Source: Prevotella sp.
Lineage (GTDB): Bacteria; Bacteroidota; Bacteroidia; Bacteroidales; Bacteroidaceae
Direction of reading: 5' to 3'
NCBI GenBank assembly: GCA_016287755.1
Contig: JAEEWT010000015.1
Coordinates: 1-64,000 of the forward strand
Length of the DNA stretch: 64,000 nt
Shown: positions 38,026 through 47,775 of the stretch, piece by piece
Numbering within the stretch: position 1 is the stretch's first letter
Layout: each line of letters opens with the position of its first letter
The notes under the pieces: generated by a model
Told to the model about the DNA's origin: nothing
Seen by the model: the letters and a program-made list of their open reading frames with translations, nothing else
Database searches by the model: none
Position numbers and translations under genes: made by a program

Positions 38026-41000
38026 ATGGAAAGACTAAAGAGATTCCTCATGAGCATGACGCTCATCTTTGCGAGTACTATAATGTACGCGCAAGAGATT
38101 ACGGGAACGGTGGTCGATGCAACTGGTGAGGCTGTGATCGGCGCCACAGTGATGGAGAAGGGAACCTCGAACGGTACGATTACCGATTTTGACGGAAACT
38201 TCAAATTAAAGGTGAGCGAGGGTGCAACACTTGTATTCTCCTACATCGGATTCAGAACTGAGGAGTTACCAGCACAGCAGGGCATGAATGTAACGATGCA
38301 AGACAATGCAAAGGAACTGGCCGAGGTGGTGGTGGTAGGTTACCAGACCCAGCGTAAGGCCGACTTGACAGGTTCTGTATCGGTAGTTGAGACAAAAGAC
38401 CTGAAGAGTTCATCCGACACCGACCCGATGCGAGCCTTACAAGGTAAGGTGCCGGGCATGACCATTACAAGCAATGGTTCACCAGTAGGCGCCGGTACGG
38501 TACGCATTCGTGGTATCGGTTCATTCAACTCTTCGCAGGATCCTCTCTTCGTGATCGACGGAGTGCCCACAACAACCAACCTGAACACCCTCAACATGAA
38601 CGATATTGAGTCTATGCAGGTGTTGAAGGATGCTGCTTCAGCTTCTATCTACGGTAGCCGCGCTGCCAACGGTGTGATCATTATCACCACCCGTAGCGGA
38701 AAGAAGGGCGATAAGGTAAAGGTTGACTTCTCAGCCAGTCTGACTGCCCAGTTCTACAACTCTCAGTCCATGATGAAACTGGCCAACACAAAGGAATATG
38801 CCACCTCAATGGCTCAGGCAGCCATGAACGACGGACTGGATCCTGAGTTGTATGCCAACAACTACGGTCTTACCCTAAATGCAGCTGCAGGTACTCCTAT
38901 CAGTGCTTATGATCCCGCTTCAGGACAGATGCGCCAGTTCACCGTGAACGGTCTTTACGACGGCTACATCAATGCTAAGCGCACCATGCGTTTCAGCGAT
39001 ACCGACTGGCTGGAACAGATCTCTCGCACAGGTTTCGCACAGCACTACGACGTATCTATCTCTAATGCTACTGAAAAATCATCAGCTCTCTTCTCTTTCG
39101 GATACAAAAAGAACAACGGTATCCTGAAGTACACCGACTTTGAGAGCTTCTCCGGTCGTATCAACACCAGCTACAAGGTGAACAAGATGATCACCATTGG
39201 CGAGAATGCTACGATTACCTATTCTAACCAAGTTGACTGTCAGCCCTTGGAGAACGCACTGAAGATGTCGCCCACGGTACCTGTCTATGAAGAGGACGGC
39301 GTTACCTTCTCGGGTCCGGTAGGTGGTATGAGCGACCGTCAGAACCCGCTTCGCGAGCTTTATCACAACCGCGACAACCGTTTGAAGATGTGGCGTATCT
39401 TTGGTAATGGCTACATCAATATCCAGCCCATCAAGGGTCTGACACTGCGTTCCAACTTCGGTCTTGACTACTGGTCGGAGTATATTCACAGCGTGACCTA
39501 CACATGGCATTCCGACGTGGTGAACAACTCAACACCGTCGACTAACCTCGGTGCCAAGAACTCAGTGAAGTGGACCTGGTCTAACACAGCTAACTATAAC
39601 TTCGTGCTTGGCGTGGATCATTCGTTCATCCTGCTGGGTGGTATGGAGCTCCACAGAGACATCGAGGACAGGGCAAATGCTTACGCACAGATGTTCGCCC
39701 TTGAGAACTACGACTATATGTATCCCGATGCTGCCACAGGTACACAGCGTGCAGGTGGTATCCAGGAGGGCTACAACCTCGTTTCTTTCTTCGGAAAGGT
39801 TGACTATAACTGGAAGGACTTGCTGCTGGCTTCATTCACTATCCGTCATGATGGATCAAGTCGTTTCGGTGCCAACAACCGCTATGGTACCTTCCCCGCT
39901 GCAACATTAGGTTACCGTATCTCACAGCACCTCGGACAAGACTGGATTGATGATATCAAGGTACGTGCTTCTTGGGGACAGACTGGTAACCAGGCTATTT
40001 CCAACTATGCTCGCTACGGACTCTATGCTGCCACCTATGGTGGTGGACGTAATGAGTCAACAGCCTACGACCTCGCACTGGCTGGCAGTGGTATCTTCCC
40101 CTCTGGCTTCCGTGCTACACAGGCTCAGAACAACGACCTGAAATGGGAGACCACCGAGCAGTGGAATGCGGGTCTTGACTTCACCCTCTTCAACAGCTCC
40201 GTATATGGTACGTTCGATACCTATATTAAGAAGGTAAAGGACATGCTCATCAATCCTGCCTATCTGGGTTCGATGGGTGAAGGTGGTGCCAGCTGGCTCA
40301 ACGGTCCTTCACTCCAGAACTGGGGTATGGAGCTTGCCCTTGGCTATCGTCACACCACAGCCTACGGTCTGAAGTACAACATCAACGGTAACCTCGACTT
40401 CTACCGCTCTAAGGTTACATACCTGCCCGAGACGACAACCGGTTCGTATGTACATACCGCCAAGGAGAACCTCGTAGAGTCTGGGCATCCTTACGGCTCT
40501 ATTGTAGGTTACGTGGTTGACGGTCTCTTCCAGAACCGTGAGGAAGTGCTGGCCAGCGGTCAGGAGAATGCCCGCGTGGGCGGTCTGAAGTATGCCGACC
40601 TCGATGGTAATGGTATCATCAACGAGCAGGATCAGACTTGGATCTTCAACCCGGTGCCCAACTTCTCTTGGGGTTTGAACGTGGAGCTGAGCTACAAGAA
40701 CTTCGACTTCAACATGTTCTGGCAGGGTGTTGCCGGTCAGGATGTGTATAACGACCAGAAGTTCCAGACCGACTTCTACAGCATCACCGATGCAGGATCT
40801 AACAAGGGTAACCGTATGCTGGGTGCTTGGACAACAGCCAACACCAGCAGTAGCATCCCTGCACTGACAACCAACAATACCGGAAACGAAAACCGTGCTT
40901 CTACCTACTTCGTGGAGAATGGTTCCTATGCTAAGCTCCGTCAGGTGCAGATCGGCTATAACCTGTCGAACAGCCTTATCGAGAAGCTGAAGATGACAAG

Positions 41001-41136
41001 TGCACGCATCTATCTCTCTGGTCATAACCTGCTCACCCTGAAGAGTAGCAGTCTGACCTGCTCTGATCCTGAGAATCCTCGCTGGATGTATCCTAACAGC
41101 ACCAGCATCACCTTCGGAATCCAGGCAAGCTTCTAA
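38026..41136 (+). CDS. SusC/RagA TonB-dependent outer-membrane receptor, fructan
   Basis: A 1036-aa outer-membrane importer. It has a signal peptide (LMSMTLIFASTIMYAQ), a carboxypeptidase-regulatory-like domain (EITGTVVDATGEAVIGATV), a TonB box region (ELAEVVVVGYQTQRK), a plug domain (DPMRALQGKVPGMTI, IRGIGSFNSSQDPLFVIDG, SIYGSRAANGVIIITTRSGK) and a beta-barrel ending in GIQASF. With the SusD-like lipoprotein it forms a lidded importer for oligosaccharides. Downstream GH32 genes point to fructan as cargo; levan and inulin cannot be told apart by eye. Confidence 0.95.
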   Translation: MERLKRFLMSMTLIFASTIMYAQEITGTVVDATGEAVIGATVMEKGTSNGTITDFDGNFKLKVSEGATLVFSYIGFRTEELPAQQGMNVTMQDNAKELAEVVVVGYQTQRKADLTGSVSVVETKDLKSSSDTDPMRALQGKVPGMTITSNGSPVGAGTVRIRGIGSFNSSQDPLFVIDGVPTTTNLNTLNMNDIESMQVLKDAASASIYGSRAANGVIIITTRSGKKGDKVKVDFSASLTAQFYNSQSMMKLANTKEYATSMAQAAMNDGLDPELYANNYGLTLNAAAGTPISAYDPASGQMRQFTVNGLYDGYINAKRTMRFSDTDWLEQISRTGFAQHYDVSISNATEKSSALFSFGYKKNNGILKYTDFESFSGRINTSYKVNKMITIGENATITYSNQVDCQPLENALKMSPTVPVYEEDGVTFSGPVGGMSDRQNPLRELYHNRDNRLKMWRIFGNGYINIQPIKGLTLRSNFGLDYWSEYIHSVTYTWHSDVVNNSTPSTNLGAKNSVKWTWSNTANYNFVLGVDHSFILLGGMELHRDIEDRANAYAQMFALENYDYMYPDAATGTQRAGGIQEGYNLVSFFGKVDYNWKDLLLASFTIRHDGSSRFGANNRYGTFPAATLGYRISQHLGQDWIDDIKVRASWGQTGNQAISNYARYGLYAATYGGGRNESTAYDLALAGSGIFPSGFRATQAQNNDLKWETTEQWNAGLDFTLFNSSVYGTFDTYIKKVKDMLINPAYLGSMGEGGASWLNGPSLQNWGMELALGYRHTTAYGLKYNINGNLDFYRSKVTYLPETTTGSYVHTAKENLVESGHPYGSIVGYVVDGLFQNREEVLASGQENARVGGLKYADLDGNGIINEQDQTWIFNPVPNFSWGLNVELSYKNFDFNMFWQGVAGQDVYNDQKFQTDFYSITDAGSNKGNRMLGAWTTANTSSSIPALTTNNTGNENRASTYFVENGSYAKLRQVQIGYNLSNSLIEKLKMTSARIYLSGHNLLTLKSSSLTCSDPENPRWMYPNSTSITFGIQASF

Positions 41137-41204
41137 GAATTGAAGAATTTAAGGATTAAAGGATTAAAGAAGTTAAGAATAAAAGTTTTAATAGCATTAT
41201 CATT

Positions 41205-42941
41205 ATGAAAACAATATATAAAGCAATATGTGCAGGTCTGATCGTTTGCGGAACGCTGACTTCTTGCAACGATTTCATCGATGTTGAGCCTAAGGGTGTC
41301 ATCAGTGAGGATCTGGCTATGAGTCAGCCTGAAGAGATGGTAACGGCAGCCTATGCCAAGCTTGGCGACGACTGGTACACTTATCCGTTTAACCTCTGGC
41401 CTTATGCCGATGTTTCTTCCGACGATGCCATGAAGGGTGGCTCAGGAACAACCGATACGAACTATCACTCTGTTGAGGTATGGTCAACACTGACAGCCTC
41501 TACCCCCGACCATATGGACGAGCTGTGGTACCACCTTTATTGCTCAGTGAGCCGTTGCAACCGTGCCTTGGTTTCTCTGGAGAACAATGAGACCATGGAC
41601 GCAAAGACAAAGGCTATCCGCGAGGGTGAGGTCCGCTTCCTCCGTGCCCACTTCTACTTCAAACTTGTCCAGCTCTGGAACCAGGTGCCTTGGATCGACG
41701 AGGAAGTATATAAGGTGCACTCTGAGGAGCAGACTCGTAACGATGAGTTCTCTCACGACGAGCTGATGCAGAAGATCGTGGCCGACTTCAAGGCTGCCTA
41801 CGATGTGTTGCCTGTTTCACAGGCTGAGGGTGGACGTGCCAACAAGATTGCCGCTGCGGCTTATCTGGCCAAGTGCTACCTGACCATGGCTTGGGGTGAT
41901 GGCTATGAGGCCAACACAGGTGTGAGTCATATCAACAACCAGTATATGCAGGAAGTGCTGAAATATACCCAGGAGGTGCAGAACTCCCAGTATGGCTACC
42001 TCGAGGACTACGGTGATATCTTCCTTCCCGAGTACAAGAACTCCAAGGAGAGCGTGTTTGCCGTACAGCACTCCGACTATCAGGATGATAACACCCTGTA
42101 CGGTCGTGCTAACTGGAGTAATATGCTGAATGGCTGCTGGGGTATGTGGTCGTGCGGATGGGACTTCCATAAGCCTACCCAGAACCTGGTGAACGCCTTC
42201 AAGACCAAGGACGGTCTGCCCATGTTCGACGACTATAACAAGGAGACAGCTTATCCTACCAATGGTGTTCCTAACGCACAGAAGTGGGATCCGCGTCTCT
42301 TCCACACAGTAGGTATTCCTACCTTCCCCTACAAATACGAGGTGGAATATACTATGACCAAGGACAACTCACGTAATCCTAACACCTATGGCTACTATGC
42401 TTCACTGAAGGAGGTGCCGCAGCGTTCCAAGGGTGAGACCTTCGACAACCCCTGGCAGGCTTTCGCCATGAACGACTACGTGTTCCGCTACACCGACGTG
42501 ATGCTGATGCGTGCTGAGGCCCTCATCGAGACAGGTGCCTTGGAAGAGGCCCGCACCATTATCAACGATATCCGCAACCGTGCGAAGAACTCTGTAGCTA
42601 AGCACATCGCTTATGCAGCCGACCAGTGCGAGATTGCCCTTTATCCTACCAGCTACTTCCAGGACAAGGAAACAGCCCGCAAGTGTCTGCAGTGGGAGCG
42701 CCGTCTGGAGATGGCCATGGAGAGCAGTCGTTACTTCGACCTTCGCCGCTGGGGTATTGCCTCACAGACACTGAACAATTTCTTCGAGAAAGAGAAAGAC
42801 GTGTCTTACGACGGTCAGACTTATGCTCAGTACTACAAGGATGCCCACTTCACACCGGGCAAGAACGAGTACTTCCCGCTGCCTTACATCCAGCTCTACT
42901 ATGTGCCTGGTCTCTACACCCAGAACAAGGGATATAATTAA
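41205..42941 (+). CDS. SusD/RagB family glycan-binding lipoprotein
   Basis: A 578-aa surface lipoprotein with the lipobox GTLTSC, the N-terminal FIDVEPKGVISED segment of the SusD family, TPR-like helices (EVRFLRAHFYFKLVQLW) and the conserved C-terminal region (WERRLEMAMESSRYFDLRRWG). It forms the lid of the SusC importer and binds incoming oligosaccharide. It is 68 bases behind susC; the spacer is made of GAATTGAAG/GGATTAAAG-type repeats. Confidence 0.95.
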   Translation: MKTIYKAICAGLIVCGTLTSCNDFIDVEPKGVISEDLAMSQPEEMVTAAYAKLGDDWYTYPFNLWPYADVSSDDAMKGGSGTTDTNYHSVEVWSTLTASTPDHMDELWYHLYCSVSRCNRALVSLENNETMDAKTKAIREGEVRFLRAHFYFKLVQLWNQVPWIDEEVYKVHSEEQTRNDEFSHDELMQKIVADFKAAYDVLPVSQAEGGRANKIAAAAYLAKCYLTMAWGDGYEANTGVSHINNQYMQEVLKYTQEVQNSQYGYLEDYGDIFLPEYKNSKESVFAVQHSDYQDDNTLYGRANWSNMLNGCWGMWSCGWDFHKPTQNLVNAFKTKDGLPMFDDYNKETAYPTNGVPNAQKWDPRLFHTVGIPTFPYKYEVEYTMTKDNSRNPNTYGYYASLKEVPQRSKGETFDNPWQAFAMNDYVFRYTDVMLMRAEALIETGALEEARTIINDIRNRAKNSVAKHIAYAADQCEIALYPTSYFQDKETARKCLQWERRLEMAMESSRYFDLRRWGIASQTLNNFFEKEKDVSYDGQTYAQYYKDAHFTPGKNEYFPLPYIQLYYVPGLYTQNKGYN

Positions 42942-42988
42942 ATTGAAAATTGAAAATTGATAATTGACAATTTAAAATTGACAATAAT

Positions 42989-44485
42989 ATGAAAAAGTTA
43001 TCATTCATTATATTAGCGATGTTCGCTCTTGTCCTGACCGCTTGTCAGGACAAGGACATCGACCGCGAGGCTATGAAGCTTGCTGCCCCCGATGCAGCAC
43101 AGATTACCGGTCAGCTCACTGGCGATGACTACACTTGGACATGGCCGTCTCAGAACAGCAGTATGCAGGTGGCTACCTACCGTAACGGAACACTCTCATC
43201 AATCGAGACCGTCAGTGGTAACAGCTACATCCATAAGAACGTACCAACAAACGTACCGTTTGAGTATGTATTCAAACTCACCGATGGCAGTAACTTCTCT
43301 ACAGGTGTCATCAAGAACTATCTGCGCGAAGGTGCTACCAGCATCAGCGGCGTACAGATGAGTCAGCTTGACAAGGCTGGTGGCTACGATGCATTGGTAG
43401 TATGGGACAAGGCTCCCGATGCTTCTTCCATCCAGCTCACCGCCACCAATGGCAAGCGCACCATCAACGAGACCCTCTCCGGCTCAACCACTCAGTATGT
43501 CATCAACGACGTGGAGACAGGCGACACCTGGGAAGTAGCTTTGGTGGCCAAGAACGACAAGGGTACATCACTCTCTACGAGATCGTCACTCCGCATCGGT
43601 AAGACCGCTATCGGCTTCCTGAGCATCTATGCTACTCCCGAAGAACTGGTTGAGCAGGGTGATGATGATGAGGCTTCAGCTTGGCTGTGGCTGCACGAGA
43701 CCTATCCTACTGCACAGTTCGTGCCGTTCAGCAGCATTACCTCTGCCGACGCCGTAGAGCCGTACCGTGTACTCTTCTGGCTGCGCGATCTGGAAGACGT
43801 GAGCGAAAGCGACGTATGGAACATCCCAGCCGATGTAGAGGCTGCCACACCTATCATCAGGGAATGGTACAAGGAGGGCGGTTCACTGTTGCTCTGGAGT
43901 CATGCCACCGTATATGCCGGTCATCTGGGACGTATCAACCTCGACGACATGAAGGGCAACGACCATGCCTTCGGCTTCGGTAGGGGCGGCATCAACAACG
44001 ACGTTTGGAAGATGGCTGTAGAGCTCAATCCCGACCATAAGTTCAAGAAGGACCACTCAACGCATCCTATCTACAAAGGACTGGAAGTGGAGACCACTCC
44101 CGACACGAAGCTCATCGCCTTCAAGGGTCCGGGTTGGACAGAAGACCACAACTGTCTGTACTTCAACCTGCCCAGTCTGTGGACCGGTATCGGTAACCAG
44201 GACGAGGCTTGCTACACACAGTGTACCCAGACTTACGGCGTCTATCCGCTCGGCACTTGGGACAGTCAGATCTGGTGGGTTAGTCAGATGAACGTCTGGG
44301 AAGCCCAGCAAGGTAACACCGAGTTCAAGGGCACGCTCCTCTGTATCGGTAACGGCGGCTGCGAGTTCTCTATGAAGAATGCCGACGGTACGCCCGACAA
44401 GAGTGCACACCCGAAGAACAATATCTATCAGGACAATGTTCTCACATTGGCTAAGAACAGCTTAGAGTATCTGAAGACAAGATAA
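42989..44485 (+). CDS. SusE-position surface glycan-binding lipoprotein (DUF4960)
   Basis: A 498-aa lipoprotein (lipobox LVLTAC, then an acidic QDKDIDRE stretch that fits surface export). Two Ig/FN3-like beta-sandwich repeats cover about residues 30-215. The C-terminal part (about 220-498: WLWLHETYPTAQFVPFSSI, GGSLLLWSHATVYAGHLGRI, LLCIGNGGCEFSM) looks like DUF4960, known from the SusE-position levan-binding protein of Bacteroides fructan loci. It probably holds fructan at the cell surface. Position after SusD supports this. Confidence 0.82.
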   Translation: MKKLSFIILAMFALVLTACQDKDIDREAMKLAAPDAAQITGQLTGDDYTWTWPSQNSSMQVATYRNGTLSSIETVSGNSYIHKNVPTNVPFEYVFKLTDGSNFSTGVIKNYLREGATSISGVQMSQLDKAGGYDALVVWDKAPDASSIQLTATNGKRTINETLSGSTTQYVINDVETGDTWEVALVAKNDKGTSLSTRSSLRIGKTAIGFLSIYATPEELVEQGDDDEASAWLWLHETYPTAQFVPFSSITSADAVEPYRVLFWLRDLEDVSESDVWNIPADVEAATPIIREWYKEGGSLLLWSHATVYAGHLGRINLDDMKGNDHAFGFGRGGINNDVWKMAVELNPDHKFKKDHSTHPIYKGLEVETTPDTKLIAFKGPGWTEDHNCLYFNLPSLWTGIGNQDEACYTQCTQTYGVYPLGTWDSQIWWVSQMNVWEAQQGNTEFKGTLLCIGNGGCEFSMKNADGTPDKSAHPKNNIYQDNVLTLAKNSLEYLKTR

Positions 44486-44496
44486 AAAGAATCACA

Positions 44497-46056
44497 ATGA
44501 AAACAGACTTAAGAAAAGTACAGCACTGCCTCCTCCCCTCTCTGATGAGGGGACTGGGGGTGGCCCTGTTGCTCCTTTTCCTTGCCTGTTCGAAGGATGA
44601 CCCGAAGCAGGACTATAACCCGCTGATTGACGATCCGAAGCCTGAACAGCCGGCAACGCCTGTTGAGCAGCCTACACAGACCAGCTACAGCGAGCAATAC
44701 CGTCCGCAGATTCACTTCACGCCTGCCAAGAACTGGATGAACGATCCCAACGGTATGGTATATGTGGATGGGACGTATCACCTGTTCTATCAGTATAATC
44801 CGCAGGGAAACGACTGGGGTAACATGTCGTGGGGCCACGCAACGTCAACCGATCTGATTCATTGGAAGGAGCAGGCTGTTGCCCTTACCCGCGATGAGTT
44901 AGGTGACGTGTTCTCAGGTTCTGCCGTCATCGACAAGAACAATACCGCTGGCTTTGGCGCAGGAGCGATGGTAGCCCTCTACACATCGGCTTCCGGAGCC
45001 CAGCAGCAGAGCATTGCCTATTCAACCGACGGCGGTAAGTCGTTCACCCGCTACAACGGTAATCCTGTCATCAGGAACAACGACGATAACCTGCGCGACC
45101 CGAAGGTGTTCTGGCACGCCGACTCCAAGCAATGGGTAATGGCACTGGCCAAGGGCTGGATGAGAGGAGTAGAGTTCTATGGCTCAACCGATTTGAAGAG
45201 CTGGACGCATCTGAGTACCTTCGTGGTCGACCTCCCCGGACGACCCAGTCTGCAGTGGGAGTGTCCCGACCTTATCCAGTTCGGCAACAAGTGGGTACTG
45301 CTGGTAAGCGTCAACCCCGGCGGTCCGATACTCGGCTCAGGCACCATGTATTTCGTGGGTAGCTTCGACGGTAAGGAGTTCAAGGCCGATGACCTTAACT
45401 ATCCCCTCTGGCTCGACTACGGTATGGACAACTACGCAGGTGTTACATGGAGCAATACCGACAACCGTAAGATCATGATCGGTTGGATGAACAACTGGAA
45501 CTATGCTGGAAATGTGCCCTGCTCACCTTGGCGGTCGGCTATGACCTTGCCTCGCGAGCTGAAGCTCACCGAGCTGAACGGCAAGCCCCTGCTCTGCTGT
45601 CCTGTGGTCAGTGAAATCGACAAGATTGCCGGTCAGTGGCAGACCGTCAGCACCGATGCCTTACCGCTCGATGCGAAGAAGTCGGCCTACCAGCTGCGCA
45701 TCACGGTCAGCATGGATCAGAACACCACCGTAACCCTCAGCAACGGCAACGACGAGAAGTTCGTGTTCGACGTCAATGCCTCCGACCGTTCCTTAACGGT
45801 TCATCGCACCTCAGCAACAGGTAGGACCGACTTCAACGGCAGCTTCTCCATCCCATCGATGAAGGCTCCGCTGAATATGGAAGGAAACAACGTGGTGATC
45901 GATCTGTTTGTCGACCAGTCGTCGGTGGAGCTCCTCACACAGGATGGAGCAATGTCCATGACGAACCTCGTCTTCCCACAGTCTATCTACGACCACCTCT
46001 CGTTCTCCAACGCCACGGGTAGTGCCCAGGTACGACCGCTGAGCAGGATATGGTAA
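44497..46056 (+). CDS. GH32 fructan hydrolase, surface lipoprotein
   Basis: A 519-aa GH32 enzyme. The five-blade catalytic domain has the nucleophile in NWMNDPNGMVY, the transition-state Asp in LRDPKVFW and the acid/base Glu in WECPDLIQF; a C-terminal beta-sandwich follows (about 385-519). The lipobox FLACSKDDP carries the acidic pattern of surface-exported Bacteroidetes lipoproteins, so it probably cuts levan or inulin outside the cell, possibly in endo mode. A REP-like palindrome (44535-44564) lies in the signal-peptide codons. ATG 44545, inside that repeat, is an alternative start giving a shorter normal signal peptide. Confidence 0.92.
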   Translation: MKTDLRKVQHCLLPSLMRGLGVALLLLFLACSKDDPKQDYNPLIDDPKPEQPATPVEQPTQTSYSEQYRPQIHFTPAKNWMNDPNGMVYVDGTYHLFYQYNPQGNDWGNMSWGHATSTDLIHWKEQAVALTRDELGDVFSGSAVIDKNNTAGFGAGAMVALYTSASGAQQQSIAYSTDGGKSFTRYNGNPVIRNNDDNLRDPKVFWHADSKQWVMALAKGWMRGVEFYGSTDLKSWTHLSTFVVDLPGRPSLQWECPDLIQFGNKWVLLVSVNPGGPILGSGTMYFVGSFDGKEFKADDLNYPLWLDYGMDNYAGVTWSNTDNRKIMIGWMNNWNYAGNVPCSPWRSAMTLPRELKLTELNGKPLLCCPVVSEIDKIAGQWQTVSTDALPLDAKKSAYQLRITVSMDQNTTVTLSNGNDEKFVFDVNASDRSLTVHRTSATGRTDFNGSFSIPSMKAPLNMEGNNVVIDLFVDQSSVELLTQDGAMSMTNLVFPQSIYDHLSFSNATGSAQVRPLSRIW

Positions 46057-46086
46057 TATACACCGTAATCTATTAAAACGAACAAT

Positions 46087-47748
46087 ATGAAAAAACTGCT
46101 GATAATGATAACCATCTTACTGATGGCAGCGAACGTGAAAGCCCAGGAAGTGCTCATTCTTGGCGACAATCACGCTATGCTGAAACTTGACCAGGGTAGG
46201 AAATACTTGTTGCTACCCGTTCAGGAGAAGGAAGAAAACGCGGCTATTGCCGTGATGGACGGAAGAAATGAAATGGTAAAAAGATTGAATGTTCGGCTCG
46301 CTGTGGACAAGGTTGACTACTTTGTCCCAGTGGAGCTGAAGGATGCCAAGCTGTTCGAAATCACTTTCCATGGCGACCGTCGTACGAAGGGAGCCATCAA
46401 GGATTTTGCCTGTTGGAAGGAGATGAAGTACAGCGACTCCTTTGACACCACTAACCGCGAGCACTTCCGTCCTCTTTACCACCACACACCCGTTTATGGC
46501 TGGATGAACGACCCGAATGGTATGTTCTACAAGGATGGCACCTGGCATCTGTACTACCAGTGGAACCCTTACGGCTCCATGTGGGAGAACATGACATGGG
46601 GCCATTCCACCAGTCGCGACCTGATACATTGGGAGAGTCAGCCCACAGCCATCGAAGCCGACTGGCTGGGTGCTATCTTCTCAGGCTCTTGCGTAACCAA
46701 CGGAAACGATGTGGTGGCCTTCTACACCTCAGCCGGACAGAGTCAGGTGCAGTCGATGGCTGTATCGAAAGACAATGGACGGACGTTCAAGAAGTACGAG
46801 GGAAACCCCGTCATCACCTCCGACAAGCCCGACTTCCGCGACCCGAACGTGTTCTGGTATGAGTCAACCAAGCGCTGGATCATGATTCTGGCCGTGGGAC
46901 AGGAGATGCAGATCTATTCGTCGGCCGACCTCAAAGCATGGCAGTACGAATCGTCATTCGGTCAGGAGTATGGTAACCACGGTGGCGTATGGGAATGTCC
47001 CGACCTCTTCCCCTTGAAGCTTCAGCATTCCGAGAAATGGGTGCTCATCTGCAACATCAACCCCGGCGGCCCGTTTGGGGGTAGTGCTACGCAGTATTTT
47101 GTAGGACAGTTCGACGGCCATAAGTTCACCTGTGAGTCGATGCCGAAGGTAACGAAGTGGCTCGACTATGGAAAGGACCACTATGCCACGGTGTCGTTCT
47201 ATAACGCTCCCGAAAACCGTCGTGTGGTACTGGCGTGGATGTCTAACTGGCAGTATGCCAACCAGGTGCCCACCCTGCAGTTCCGCTCAGCCAACAGCAT
47301 CCCCCGCGACCTCGGTCTGTTCCAATATGGTGAAGAGACTTATCTAAGTGCGGTGCCCTCGAAGGAGATGCTGGCAGTCCGCGGCGCCAAGCTCAAGAAG
47401 CCTTCCGAGGCTTGCGAGATTGTGGTGGATGTGAAAGGCTCTGCCGATATCACCCTGTCGAACGCCAAGGGCGAGAAGGTGGTGATGCGCTACGATGCCC
47501 ATCAGCAAACCTTCACCATGGACCGCACCCAGAGTGGCAATGTGTCGTTCAGCGAGCACTTCGCCTGTACCACCGAGGCACCCACCTATGGCACTATCAA
47601 GCAGTTGCGCCTCTTCATCGACCGCTGCAGCATCGAGGCTTTCGATGCTGAAGGTAAGATGGTGATGACCAACCTCGTATTCCCCTCAGAGCCTTATAAT
47701 ATAATCAAGGTGAAGGGCGGCAAGGCCACCATCTATGAGATCAAGTAA
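46087..47748 (+). CDS. GH32 fructan hydrolase, periplasmic
   Basis: A 553-aa second GH32 enzyme with a cleavable signal peptide (MITILLMAANVKAQ) and no lipobox, so probably periplasmic. Residues about 20-115 form an extra N-terminal beta domain (DUF4980-like), followed by the catalytic motifs GWMNDPNGMFY, FRDPNVFWYES and WECPDLFPL and a C-terminal beta-sandwich. It is expected to release fructose from imported oligosaccharides in exo fashion. The N-terminal domain distinguishes it from the lipoprotein copy, so the two are not recent duplicates. Confidence 0.93.
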   Translation: MKKLLIMITILLMAANVKAQEVLILGDNHAMLKLDQGRKYLLLPVQEKEENAAIAVMDGRNEMVKRLNVRLAVDKVDYFVPVELKDAKLFEITFHGDRRTKGAIKDFACWKEMKYSDSFDTTNREHFRPLYHHTPVYGWMNDPNGMFYKDGTWHLYYQWNPYGSMWENMTWGHSTSRDLIHWESQPTAIEADWLGAIFSGSCVTNGNDVVAFYTSAGQSQVQSMAVSKDNGRTFKKYEGNPVITSDKPDFRDPNVFWYESTKRWIMILAVGQEMQIYSSADLKAWQYESSFGQEYGNHGGVWECPDLFPLKLQHSEKWVLICNINPGGPFGGSATQYFVGQFDGHKFTCESMPKVTKWLDYGKDHYATVSFYNAPENRRVVLAWMSNWQYANQVPTLQFRSANSIPRDLGLFQYGEETYLSAVPSKEMLAVRGAKLKKPSEACEIVVDVKGSADITLSNAKGEKVVMRYDAHQQTFTMDRTQSGNVSFSEHFACTTEAPTYGTIKQLRLFIDRCSIEAFDAEGKMVMTNLVFPSEPYNIIKVKGGKATIYEIK

Positions 47749-47775
47749 AATACGAAATAACGAACAATCAAAATC

